A DNA stretch of 64,000 bases from Spongilla lacustris (GCA_949361645.1 OX442421.1:2540633-2604632), one strand, 5' to 3'; counted from the first letter of the stretch, positions 21,901-32,335 are shown. Numbers and translations: made by a program. Notes: generated by a model not told the origin, from the sequence alone.

Positions 21901-24900
21901 GGACTTGTGGATCTCGTCCGAGCCCGGTGAGCCAATAATGTCAAAATCGTCTAAATAATGGTGCACGTTGGCGACACGGCCCTGAGTCTTAATGCACCAC
22001 TCCAGTGCGTCGGCTATGGCATTGAATATCTTGGGTGCCGAGCGAAGGCCAAAAGGTAACATCAGATCGACAAAGATCTGTCCTTTCCACTCCATATCCA
22101 GAAGAGGACGGTCGTGCGGATGAACCGCGGAACCAATCGATAGGCGGCTTCGATGTCAATCTTGGCCATTAGCGCGCCCCGACCTAGTTTTGCTGCTGCA
22201 CCGGCCACGTCCTCCACGGTTGTATACTGGAGTGAGCAGTGCTTTGGGTCTATACCATCGTTAACACTGTTCCCGGGTGGGTAGGATAGGTCAGTGATGA
22301 GGCGCCATTTTCCCGAGTTGTGACCTTTCGGGATGACACCAAACCTGTTGATGTGAATGGCAGGGTGGCAACTCGTAGCCAGTATCCTACCCAGCCTTAG
22401 TTCCTTCGATATGTACTCATCAATGATCTCCGGGTGCTGGACTGCCGAGAACATGTTGGCCGAAGTGCTTCTGAGAGGGGCCGTGCGAGCGAAACCAATT
22501 CTAAATACGTCTCTGAGACCTGTGCAAATGTACGTGACGAAGTTTCGATCTGGGTGACTCGACAGGGCAGCTACCCATGCATCATGAAGTAGGGGGGTAC
22601 GAACTGCACTTTCGGTAAACTCGAGTCGTGGTACCTGTGCCGAACTACATGCCTGCAAGGCTACAAGGTCGGCCGTGTAGAGATAGGCGTTCGGTCGAGC
22701 TGTGGACAAGGACCCAGCAGTAATTACGATACCAACATGCCAAGTACCCATGCGCATATTATTTATAATGCGTCAAACAATGTTAAGCCTGTCTACGCAG
22801 GCGTTCACGCTCAAAAACGAGCGGAGGGCAACCCCCATGCACATCTAGCATGCGTATACCAAGATATTCAGACTGAGCAATGATACGTTACACACGTTAC
22901 AGAATGACCCAAATGACAATAACCCAGCCTATGCGTTCTGATACTTTGGCTAGTTACGGCCTCGAAGGACGAGAGCGGTCCCGGCCTTCACTATCTTCCC
23001 GACGGGTGTTCCTGGGGCACGTCGACCAAGGATGTGGGCGGTAGCACTCTGAGCAGACGTGTTGGTACTTGCATCGGCTGTACCGGCATCTCCCCTCGTT
23101 GTAATTCCGGCAAACGTCTTTTGCCGATACGGTGGGGCTTGGCTGTCTACGAGTGGTCGGGTCGAGGTTATCCGGGTTCACGGGGCAGGCCCTAAGCTCA
23201 TGTGTCTCGCTGAGACAGTATCGGCAGCGAGGAATGGCTCTAGCACGTCCAGTAAACGCTTCGCTGTAAAGACGTGCGTTCGTCACTGACCAATTGAGGT
23301 CCTTCCGTGCCATGGCCTCGCGTCGGAACTGGCGATCGTAGGCTACCCACGAGGTGCCATCGAAGTTTCGGGCGGCTCGGATGATGGACGATTGGTAGGC
23401 CCACATTTCTGCACATTTTGTCGGGTGTTTCGATGTGATGACGGATGCCAGCCGAGCGAATCCCTCCAGCCATATCGTGATATCAGATATCGGTGCCCTG
23501 CGAACGAACCGTCGCGTCGCTGACAGACCATCATTCCCGGTACTTGGTTCCTCCAGCCACGCGTCAGGAAGTAAGTCGGACATCTCCACAAATTCGAAGT
23601 CCAGGATACGCTTAACCAGGCGTGCCGGTAGTGTTGTTAGTGGGTCTAACGACGGTTGTGACGATGTTGGTGGCAAATGTTGCACCAGTGGGGGCCCGGT
23701 AGCGAGTAGCGGAGTGAAAGTCGGCAAATCAGTGCCCATGGACCCGGGAGCCTTGACAGTGACCTGGCCTACAAGGTAAAACAATGAGCAATGCACCCCA
23801 ACTGGTCTAACATGTCTACCCATTATAGTATAAGATAGCTTTCGGGCGTGATTCGGACGACGACACGTGCTAAGCGACTATCACCCAATTACGTATACCC
23901 ACTAGAACGTTATCGAGGCGACCGCGTAATGGCTATATTACATTGACTCACTGGATGGTGGCAATGACTGAGCGGAAGTGCCTGCCACGATGTTGGCAAT
24001 CCAGGCCATCTGGCGTTCACTGAATGGGGCCGCCTCCTCGGTTGCTGGTAAATCCGCAGACCCCCCGGGAGTGGGTTTGTCAACCATTGTAACAGATCAC
24101 CTCACGACAAGAAGACAAGAAAATTAATGTAGGCAACGTGAGGCCGACTCGAATGCACGTGTGTACTATTACGCATGCGCCACGGCCTTTATATATGCCC
24201 CCATCGAGTAGGCGGTGTCCGTCGCGTGCGCCGTGTCGGTTAACCGCGTTTAACTACCTTAAACTCTATCCACAACTGGGGGAGGGTACGGGAGGGGGCA
24301 CACCCCCTCCCGTGACAGCAAGGGGGGAGCGCCGCTAGCTCCCACAGTGGGGTCTGGGGCGAAGCCCCAGAAGCTTTTTGCTTTTGCGTTTATTTAGCAT
24401 GAAATTCACAGTGATATCCAATACAAACATCATGCAATATCCGGATTACTAGAGCCTGCGCTTGCATGGATAGCGACGAGAAAACTCTTCGTTTTTCACA
24501 AAGCTATGGTTCCTACTGCTACTTCGTGACGTAAAGCTTTTGTGAATTTGTGACCGAAGCGTGCACGTGGCCATGCACCAGCTACATGTCGGTCTATAAA
24601 CGACTCACGTATGTTTTACTATAGTATTAGTACTTTTAGTTTGTTACAGTTTAGCTCTATAGCTACGGTAATAACCTGTTTTCTGAGGGATCCATCCCAT
24701 TCACGTCTTTTGATCGCTTGCCATCAGTGATGCCGCGGCCAGCTTTATTCGATACGGTCACGTTCCCGGCTGGCCGTACTTCCACTAAACGGTCACGTTC
24801 ACGGTCACAAACAAGACCGTGTATTGTTTATACGGTCACGATGACGGTTGGCCGTCAAGCCGCCAAATTGTAATACGGCTAACGGTCAACACTCGCTAGT

Positions 24901-27900
24901 TATTAAAACCCTCAACATAAATTACGAATTTAATAGTTATAACAGTTGAACGTGCACAAAATCAAAACCTAATTATTTAAAACCTTTGTTGCAACGCAAA
25001 AACAACACTGATTCAAGCCTATCAGGATCCATCCGCCATCTTTTTCTTTCCACAATTATTTTCATCTGGGAGAAGACTCTCTCTGAAGGAGCACTGGACG
25101 CAGGTATAGCCAGATATTTGCGAGCCAGTTTAGCAATGTTAGGAAATTTTTCTTCATTATCACTCCACCATTCCATTACGTTGTTCACCCTCCAATTAGT
25201 CATAGGCAATGACATGTACTCCCTGAATTCGTCCATCAACCTTTCCCTCAAACTTTTGGCCATCACTGCCCCTCCATCTTCTATGACGTCATGCTGCTGT
25301 GTAAAAATAAAAACAACCCAGATTGATGTGAACTACTGTAAATGCATGTCTTACTACAAACCTCAAAGTCAAAGAATGAATCCAGAGCGATTGTATGCAC
25401 AGTGTTTTCCCCTGAAGATTCCCTTATGTTTGCTGTATCTGCATCAGCCACATTCATAAGCTCATCCACAAATTGCTCTATAGCTTCTTGCTTGTCTCGA
25501 GCAGGCAACCAACTGAGGTTCTTGTATCCAGGATGCACAAGTGCAGCATCAGTTAGGAGGGCTAACGACAGGTTAAAACGTTTTTTAAAACCATCTTTGA
25601 TACTGGCGTAGCAATCGAAGACCTCCTTCGGTAAATCCTTCCATAACACAACATCTAAATGCGGTAAGAAGGGATTTAAAATTTCATATAATGGTGTTAA
25701 ATTCCTAAAATAATGCACATGCATCATTCATACCTACATATTTATATGCGTTTTATGCATATATAAGTATACCTAAATTCCATGAGGTTGGTGGACCTCG
25801 CATTTCAAGTGCAACATTAAGAGTAGTCACCAATCTGGATATACTGCACAGAGTAGGGTACTTCTCCCCCTCAAAAAATACTGACATCTCTCTTAATGGC
25901 TTCAAAAGCTGGCACTATATAACATAATCATCCTACTTAGAGAGACACACACTTGACATAATTCCTGACCAGTTGCTTTGCTGATGCCCATTGTCGTTCA
26001 CTAAGAGTGGGAGAGATGTTGAACTCCCTGCACACTTCCGTTATAAATGGCTTTAACCCTAAGCACCGCTCCAACATGTAATATGTTGAATTCCAACGGG
26101 TTGTTACATCTTTGATTAGAGTAAGAGCCACAGAATGAGGAAACAAATCGACACCATCTCTTTCATCTATGAAAAAAAAACATAAATTCACTGTAGCCAA
26201 TGAAACTCCCCAACACACCATCTGTCAAAAGGTCCAACATATCTTTGTCAGCTTTGATCTTCATCTTTTGTAATCGCTTGAGATGTTCTAAACGTTGAGA
26301 ACTATTCCTTATTGAGTTTGTCACGTCACGGAACAGTTGGATAAAGTCACGTGTATGATGATTTGGAACCTGCAAAATAGATAAATTATATTGTGCCAGT
26401 GAACTGATATTTAATACTTGCCTGTGCTTTGGATGGATCAATAGCATGTTTGACAATAAGATTGAAAGTGTGACATGCACAAGCAGGATTCTCTTCAACC
26501 ACATCCTCATCAAGAAGCTGCTGTACAGCAGCTTTGAAATTTGCACCGTTATCCGTTGTGATGCTATCCAGCCTGGTACCCATCTGGTAAGTCATCTCAG
26601 AGCATTCCTTCAAGAGACTAGCTATGTTCTCAGCAGTGTGAGAATCTGAAAAAAAGGGATGAACATAAAACTGTGCAGAAAGAGAAAAATCTATTACCAT
26701 TATCAACCAACAGAGCAAGTACAGCAGACTTCAGTTTCCAGTTGGATTTACCAGCATTCTCTGATGGCACCCTATCGATCCAGTGACCAGTTACTGCTAC
26801 AAATGATTCACCTGTAGGCAGTGTCGCACTGTCTGTTGTTAGAGATATAGACGTCGCCCTCTTAACAGAGCTAACAACCTGCATGAGAAATAGGAGGAAA
26901 AAACAAATCATATGAATTGCTCACTAGAATACACACAATTACAATTACCAGGTCTCTTTTTTCCAAAAATGCTTCATCTTCCAGGGCAGTTGTTTTGGTA
27001 CGATGTGGCAGAGTGTATCTACCCTTAGAAATAAAGTTAATGTACTCACGAAACTCAGGAACATCATTAAGTGTGGGTGGAAGGAGGCCTGCAGAGTGTG
27101 CTACGACCATAAGTGCTAATGTAAATTGTGGTACAAGATAAGCATCAAGACCTTGTTCCCTTTTTGAACACACTGTGGAAGCTGTATTAACATTTGCAGG
27201 CTCATCCCTAGATGAGTATATACATGTAGGATAACAATAAAACAGCAATAAAAATTCCACAACCAGGTGAACCATCCTCACATTTTGTGTTCTTCAACCA
27301 AATGCTTCTTCATTTTACTAGTAAAACCATCAACGCGGGGTACCCACATGATTCTTTGGGTCTTCTCACAAATGGCGCTCAGAGCCCATTTCTCATGGCG
27401 ACGAGACAGCTTAAAATGACTCCATAGCCATGCGTTTACGAACTTTGGGCCAGTCGGGTGGAAGGCAAACTTCGCTACCGCATCCTCTGGCTTAACCTCC
27501 GCGGTCTTCCTTCTTTTTACTGATGACTCAACTACTGCTTTATCAACTGCTTCATCTACTGCTTCATCTACACGATCTACTGTTTCCAGAATTTCAGGTT
27601 CCTGTTGCACGCAACAATTGGAAGACATCTTTGACACCAACACGTGGCCGTCCGTGAAAATCCTTGACGGCCCCGGCCAATTTTTGTAAACAAATTTGAC
27701 GGCCAGAGATTTTAACGGTCACGTCACGTGATCATTAAGATTGACGGCCACGGTCACGGCCGGGCTGTCTGGGCCGTCAAATGAAGACGGTCCCGGACGG
27801 TCACGACTGGCCGCGGCATCACTGCTTGCCATTCGATCGATCGCGCGATTAAATACCAATTAACCACACATGCGAAATTAAATTTCGTTAATAGGAGGAT

Positions 27901-29372
27901 TTGGTTACATCGATCTAGATCCCGCTTGACTAGAACAATGTGCAAACTTGCAAATCCAAGGATGGTAACATGCAGAACGCTGCATAGATTACAGTATGCA
28001 TTACGTCATTCTTATGCATTATGTCATTCTTCATATAGAAAAGGGGGGGTCCGGACCCCCCCCCCCCCCCCCCTTAAATCCGCCCCTGATATCGTGCACT
28101 GTGCAGTGGCGTTGAATCGGCCGACAGCAACCCCCCTGCACACACACACACCACATGGGCTTCCCGCAGTCCTATTCATCGATCCCCCAGCCTATTATCT
28201 CGCTACGGGCTTTATCGATGTTATCTTCCCTTTCTGTAGCTATCCATCTGTGATGAGGCAAGATCAGAGTAAGTCTTGCATTGGGGCTTTAGTCCTTTGT
28301 ATACATCCTAGGTGATGTAATGGAATTTGTGTTTAATTTTATGTGTGAGCAGGAGTGGATTTAATAGGGTATGACTCCTAGGTGCAAGAAGGCACCTCTG
28401 ATGAGTGGGCCTTCTGGACCAATGTGTTATCTGATTGGTCCATCTTCCATTTTAGACAGGTGGAGAAGAGGAAGAAGCCAGAATGTGATGGCTGCAAAGA
28501 CGATAGCAACAATAGCAAGTGCTGTGCTTGCTCTGTGTGTGGGGGGAAGCAAGACCCAGACAAGCAGATTTTGTGTGATGAGTGTGACATGGCCTTTCAC
28601 ATCTGGTGTCTGGACCCACCACTCATTGATGTTCCTGATGAGGATGACTGGTGTGTGTTTTTTTTATATAGGAATGAGTGTGGACTTGACCTGGTGACAT
28701 TTAGGTACTGTCCCCAGTGCAAGACAGATGTGTCGGAGGTGATCAAGGCAGGGGAGAAGCCGCGGCTGTCCAAGAAGAAGGCTAATATGGTGTCAAAGAA
28801 GCAGGAAACCAAAAGACACTGGGGAAAGGTTGGCTTGAGTTTGGGTAGAGTGCATCGCTGGATGGGTAAGGGCTGCTGCATGCTTGAGCTGGTCTTTCAC
28901 CCACCCAGGGGATGGCATGTGTCGGACGTACGAAGGTATGCACCCTTGTTCCCTCTAATCACTTTGGCCCCATCCCCGGGGTACCAGTCGGATCTTTGTG
29001 GAAGTTCCGTGTTCAAGTAAGTAAGATTACAGCTACCAAGGCTAATGGTGCCTATGATTGCATGGCAAGCCTGTATTAAGTTATAAACTTGTTTAATGTT
29101 TCATTGTACACACGTTAGTGCTATCAAATGATAAATATTGGTGGGGGTAAATCTAGTTCTGTCAACATCATGTAATTAATGGCCTTGGATATTATCTTAC
29201 CTCTTTTCCTATTCACCAGGTGAGTGAAGCTGGGGTACACAGGCCTCAAGTCGCTGGCATCCATGGAAGAGAGAACGAAGGAGCGTACTCAATTGTCCTG
29301 TCTGGCGGATATGAAGATGATAAGGTGTTTGAGGGGACCACCTGTGTGTGGATATTCTGTGTGTCGCAAATG

Positions 29373-29417
<45 letters not shown>

Positions 29418-30726
29418 TGTGATTCAGGATGAAGGGGAGGAGTTTACTTATTCTGGAAGTGGAGGGAGGGACTTTTCAGGTAACAAAAGGAGGGCTAAAC
29501 AGTCTATGGACCAGAAGCTAACGGCCATGAATAAGTAAAGTATGGGAGGGAGGAAAAGTGTGGGCAGAGAAGCCTTAGGAGATTGTTCACTTCCTCTTCA
29601 GAGCTTTGGCCAAGAACTGTTACAGTTACACTGAGCTAAGTGATGAAAGTGGAGCCACTGCCACCCACTGGTGGTGTGGGAAACCAGTGAGAGTGGTAAG
29701 CCCCCTCCACCCTCCTGTGGTTGCTTGTGGTTGCTTGGGGGGGGGGGGTATTGTCACCTGGCCTGAGGCATTGGGCCCTTGTCAATGACCTCAGATTTCT
29801 TATCACTGAAGGTTAGAAATTACAAGGGCAGGGAGTTCTCTGATTATGCACCAGTTGAGGGGAACAGATATGATGGTATTTATAAGGTATTTTGAACAGT
29901 GCTGCAGGGGTGGCTTGTCATGCCCAAATAAGTGCTGTTATTATAGCTAAAATGGTTTTTGCAGGTGGTAAAGTACTGGCCAGCCAAGAACAGTGCAGGC
30001 TTAGTTGTCTGGAAGTACCTGCTGAGAAGGGATGACCCTGTATGGCTGCATAGTCATAAGATGACATGAAGGAGTTCTATTCTCTCTCTCCCCTCCCCCA
30101 TTCTCTCTAATGCATGTAGGCACCTCCCCCATGGACGGAACAAGGAAAGATGAAGCTGGGTCTTACGATGCAGGTGTGTGTGGCTTCCATGTCTACTACA
30201 TGTGCTTATGCCACTCCCCCTTCCTGGTCAGTACCCCGATGGGTTTCTGGAGTCTCAGGCTTCTTCATCACAGAGTCATTCTGATCATGAAGACAAGACA
30301 AACAAAGGAAAGAAAAGAAAGGCGTCTGGTATGGCGATTATTGGTCAAGCACACTTGTATTTAATTCCTTCAACTCCTTTCCTACCTCCTTCCCAGACTC
30401 CACCCATTTTTTGTCACCTTCAGCGAAGCACCCACACTACGAGCTCACCAAGCTGCAGAAAGCATTAATAAAGGCAGACACAAAAAACAAGAAGGTTTGG
30501 GATACCCTCTTGGAAACAGCACAAGTGGTGTGTAGACGCAGAGCACCAGTGTTGGATGGTTTAAGTTGGCTTACTCCCTATCTCTTGTAAGGCTGGCCTG
30601 CTCAGTCGAATACAAGAAGCTTTCAGTTGTATTGTATGTCAAGAGTTGATTTACAAACCGGTCATCACAGAATGTGGCCACAGCATATGTCAGGTATTGT
30701 GCAGGTGGCACATCGTGTTCTGACAT

Positions 30727-30764
<38 letters not shown>

Positions 30765-31161
30765 CACACAGGCATGTCTTCAACACTCATTTTCATCTAA
30801 GGTCTACACATGCCCAAACTGTCGCTACATGCTTGGAAAGGATTTTTCTATTCAAGAGAATAAGGAACTTCAGACAGTGCTTTTGGACATGTTTCCAGGT
30901 TATGGCTCAGGCCGGTAAAAAATAGATGATTATGCATCATTTCATTCATATTTACACTGCCCCTCTTTTGTTTCTGGACTTTTTTTGTTTGTGTCATTCA
31001 TTTAACCAGCCATCACTAACATTGTTATGGATATCTCTAGCACCTTGATAACACCTTGGCTGTTAGAAGCTAGGTTCTGTGTGTGTGTGTGCAGGGAAGA
31101 GCAGGAGAGGATGCTACAGAAGCACTATGCTAATCTGATCCATCTCTACACTCCTGCCTAA
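18957..31161 (+). CDS. UHRF1: UHRF1-like E3 ubiquitin ligase / methyl-CpG reader
   Basis: Exons read by splice sites and frame: 18,957-19,109; 19,188-19,322; 28,460-28,650; 28,705-28,828; 28,909-29,016; 29,220-29,324; 29,428-29,534; 29,602-29,695; 29,812-29,886; 29,965-30,039; 30,120-30,173; 30,232-30,328; 30,424-30,527; 30,592-30,693; 30,772-30,918. Domains in order: ubiquitin-like ([39 protein letters not shown]), PHD ([16 protein letters not shown]), SRA ([49 protein letters not shown]), RING ([30 protein letters not shown]). The family binds hemimethylated CpG and recruits DNMT1 by ubiquitinating histone H3. The tandem-tudor region normally between UBL and PHD is missing. Intron 1 starts with GC. 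The protein ends GYGSGR at TAA 30,916-30,918, or, if the donor at 30,915 is used, continues through 31,095-31,161. Intron 2 is 9.1 kb because of nested transposons. Confidence 0.93.
19378..19550 (-). repeat. DIRS split repeat B2
   Basis: A 173-bp copy that appears identical to 19,749-19,921. It is the 3'-terminal repeat in element orientation and contains accgcccatctgtgggcgtg. Confidence 0.92.
19600..19751 (-). repeat. DIRS split repeat A2
   Basis: A 152-bp copy of the 5'-terminal repeat at 24,118-24,269. It overlaps B1 by three bases (tat) and is separated from B2 by 49 bp. Confidence 0.92.
19749..19921 (-). repeat. DIRS split repeat B1
   Basis: A 173-bp copy of B2, placed directly after the recombinase ORF in element orientation. 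Confidence 0.92.
20045..20920 (-). CDS. DIRS tyrosine recombinase (integrase)
   Basis: A 291-codon open frame with a core-binding part ([20 protein letters not shown]) and a C-terminal catalytic domain. The box II signature is clear: [16 protein letters not shown] supplies the H-x-x-R pair, [10 protein letters not shown] the second histidine-type position, and FLRYIH the active-site tyrosine. The box I arginine is probably in [11 protein letters not shown]. The family joins circular element DNA to the genome by site-specific-type recombination instead of a DDE integrase. The frame is intact. It starts 20 bp after the RT-RNase H frame, and translation may depend on reinitiation or frameshifting. 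Confidence 0.9.
   Translation of the reverse strand: MEYRILDPFPVNEKLLCYFATKLANDGLAPQTIKVYLSAVRSMQLSLGLPCPREESTLPVLKRVLDGIRRARATQNSGTPRIRMPITVTVLRQIRTEINRSPEAEPDRLAFWAIATVAFFGFFRLGELLVGTEAEYTAASHLSWGDVAVDCNSAASLVKIHLRKSKCDQFGAGADILLGRTGCDLCPVAAIFAYISQRGRSPGHFFLDGEGKIITKPRFITQLRGYLKSAGLPSDQFAGHSFRIGAATTAAQVGMEDSIIQTLGRWHSAAFLRYIHTPHDRLAALSVSLAK
20941..22757 (-). pseudogene. DIRS reverse transcriptase-RNase H, frameshifted
   Basis: Two overlapping minus-strand frames (22,757-22,062 and 22,095-20,941) encode consecutive parts of one RT. The first has [20 protein letters not shown] and [14 protein letters not shown]. The second has [14 protein letters not shown] and the catalytic YLDD box ([13 protein letters not shown]), followed by an RNase H segment [15 protein letters not shown]. 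The frame changes near 22,125-22,130, where two extra bases (cg) appear after the AYRLVP codons. RT and RNase H order and the YLDD variant fit DIRS elements. The damage makes this copy unlikely to encode active RT. Confidence 0.88.
22954..24087 (-). CDS. DIRS ORF1 (gag-like) with a CCCH-type zinc motif and a predicted intron
   Basis: An ATG at 24,087-24,085 opens a 45-codon exon ([27 protein letters not shown]) that reaches a strong donor (gtgagt) at 23,951. An acceptor (ccttgtag) at 23,769 rejoins the main frame in phase and reads on to a stop at about 22,954. The C-terminal part has a CxxC/CxxxH-type cluster ([35 protein letters not shown]), consistent with nucleic-acid binding. Without splicing, the first exon reaches a stop. 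The intron is inferred from sequence only. Confidence 0.65.
24118..24269 (-). repeat. DIRS split repeat A1
   Basis: The 5'-terminal 152-bp repeat of the element in its own orientation, matching 19,600-19,751. Confidence 0.92.
24280..24380 (-). repeat. G/C-rich hairpin repeat, copy 3
   Basis: Contains gggagggggc/gccccctccc-type foldbacks, then the hairpin ctgggg-cgaag-ccccag at 24,354-24,370, followed by aagctttttg. It is the inverse-oriented relative of the segments at 1366 and 18,031. Confidence 0.6.
24725..27824 (-). mobile_element. hAT DNA transposon with TIRs and 8-bp target duplication
   Basis: The ends CAGTGATGCCGCGGCCAG (24,725-24,742) and its exact reverse complement (27,807-27,824) are 18-bp terminal inverted repeats. 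They are flanked by the identical 8-bp direct repeats cttgccat (24,717-24,724 and 27,825-27,832). Eight-bp duplications and CAGTG-type ends define hAT elements. Inside each end are many short direct and inverted cggtcacg/cggccgtc motifs, the usual subterminal transposase-binding arrangement of hATs. The 3.1-kb element encodes a transposase on the minus strand and lies inside the short-TIR shell, not inside the DIRS element. Confidence 0.95.
24970..27628 (-). CDS. hAT transposase, BED zinc finger plus RNase H-like core, multi-exon
   Basis: Successive minus-strand frames separated by splice-like junctions give the usual hAT order. A BED-type finger ([39 protein letters not shown]) is at 27,628-27,280. 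Core strands follow ([20 protein letters not shown] at about 26,850; [20 protein letters not shown] and [15 protein letters not shown] at about 26,580-26,450). Then comes an insertion domain with [11 protein letters not shown] (about 26,090). The C-terminal dimerisation segment ([20 protein letters not shown]) ends at about 24,973. Catalytic acidic residues fall in the DSAT and DNGAN contexts. I saw no internal stop inside the exons, so activity is possible; the exact exon borders are not all fixed. Confidence 0.85.
28056..28073. repeat. Poly(C) run, 18 bp
   Basis: Lies at the right end of the short-TIR element, next to ggggggtccgga, its foldback partner. Confidence 0.95.
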
Positions 31162-31473
31162 GTGCCCCTTCCCCTGGGCTCACCTCACCATGTTCTCCTC
31201 CACTGGGTGGCAATGGTCTCATCCTTCCCCAGCCCCGTTGGTTTTATAGGCCGAAAGCGAACAGCAACCCTCTGCTATATCATCCTCTCCCCATGTACAC
31301 TCCTGGTTCTGTGTGTACACATGCACACATATACATCTATCATTATATATGCCAGAGATCTATTATCTCTGATTATGCTCATTGTTGCATCTGCCTCCTC
31401 ATTGCACTGTCCAGGATTATAGATCCATTGTGTGTGTGTGTTGTTTTGATGGTTGTTTGCCACTGGTAACGGA

Positions 31474-31479
31474 AATAAA
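31474..31479 (+). promoter_or_regulatory. Candidate polyadenylation signal AATAAA
   Basis: An aataaa hexamer lies 313 bp after the distal UHRF1 stop and is the first canonical signal seen after it. It is a plausible 3' end for either UHRF1 isoform. Confidence 0.4.
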
Positions 31480-31685
31480 AATACATGTAGCGATAATTGC
31501 ATGCGGTTTGCACACGTGTGCAGATTAACGAGATAAATGGACATGAAAAAATGGCAGGAGAGTCTATCCGCTTCACAGCCAACAGAACTACAGCCGGCGT
31601 TTTACAATCTTCTCAAAGAAGGTGTGGAGGGGGCCTTCCTCTGAACAGCAGGGGACCATCCTCTGAGCACAGGCGAGTGAGTATA

Positions 31686-31866
31686 GCGCGCGAAGCGCGC
31701 AGTACGGCGCCGAAGGCGCCTCGTCCGCGAAGCGGACTCGGGACGAGGCGGTGTTATATCTCAATGAAGAGTGTCTGGACAGCACCGCGGGTGCAATTTG
31801 ACCCCGGATTCGGAGTCGGCATCGTCGGCGCTTCGCGCCTCGCAACCCTAACCCTAAAACCCTAAC
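31686..31866 (+). repeat. Cluster of CGAAG-loop mini-hairpins followed by CCCTAA telomere-like units
   Basis: Three 15-bp hairpins have different 5-bp stems but the same loop: gcgcg-cgaag-cgcgc (31,686-31,700), ggcgc-cgaag-gcgcc (31,706-31,720) and gtccg-cgaag-cggac (31,723-31,737). A fourth, ggcg-cttcg-cgcc (31,827-31,839), carries the complementary loop. A short array accctaaccctaaaaccctaac follows at about 31,845-31,866. The block is much more GC-rich than its flanks. Confidence 0.9.
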
Positions 31867-32044
31867 GATTTCCTGATGTAAACATGCCTTCATGTTATTA
31901 TAGGGTGTATCACATACCCGCCCCTGTATCACGTATGAAGCCAGGGGAGTCGGTCTGGTACCCAGCCAAACCCTTGCTACGTATGATTTGGGATAGTTGA
32001 ATGTGCCAGCAAGCATGTACACTATTACAAGACATGATTTATAG

Positions 32045-32335
32045 CCACTCTACCCCCCAAGACATGATTTATACACACACCCTAGGACGGTGATGTAGTC
32101 ACTCTACCCCCCCAAGACATTTTTTATAGACACCCCCTAGGACAGTGACATAGCCACTCAACCCCCCCAAGACACTTTTTGTAGACACCCCCTAGGACAG
32201 TGACATAGCCACTCAACCCCCCCAAGTCACTTTTTGTAGACACCCCCTAGGACAGAGACATAGCCACTCAACCCCCCCAAGACACTGTTTGTAGACACCC
32301 CCTAGGACAGTGACATAGCCACCCTACCCCCCCCA
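32045..32335 (+). repeat. Minisatellite of about 55 bp, five units
   Basis: Units containing cccccaagacac, tttttgtagacaccccctag and gacagtgacatagccactca repeat five times and end at the acceptor of the next exon (32,340). Confidence 0.95.

Larger units (their letters stand above)
19378..24269 (-). mobile_element. DIRS/PAT-type tyrosine-recombinase retrotransposon
   Basis: On the minus strand the order is A1 (24,269-24,118), three ORFs (gag-like, RT-RNase H, tyrosine recombinase), B1 (19,921-19,749), A2 (19,751-19,600), B2 (19,550-19,378). The A copies (152 bp) and the B copies (173 bp) each look identical by eye. Split direct repeats in this A-ORFs-B-A-B arrangement are the hallmark of PAT/Ngaro-like YR retroelements, which integrate through a circular intermediate and leave no target duplication; none is seen here. 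The RT carries a frameshift, so this copy is probably not autonomous, but the identical repeats suggest fairly recent insertion. Confidence 0.92.
19334..28088. mobile_element. Short-TIR element (MITE-like shell) with two nested insertions
   Basis: The left end CAGGGGCGGAT (19,334) and right end ATCCGCCCCTG (ending 28,088) are inverted repeats flanked on both sides by the 5-bp direct repeat atatc (19,329-19,333 and 28,089-28,093). The inner parts next to both ends are G/C-rich (ggggggtccg and its counterpart beside an 18-bp poly(C) at 28,056-28,073). The shell is 19,334-19,377, 24,270-24,716 and 27,833-28,088, about 750 bp in all, interrupted by the DIRS and hAT elements. No transposase of its own is visible, so it looks non-autonomous. 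Another end of this family is at 1599-1609. Confidence 0.75.

Noticed and set aside
31551..31865. 122-codon open frame starting MAGESIRF
   Set aside because: Most of it is translation of the hairpin cluster and telomere-like repeat; no domain.
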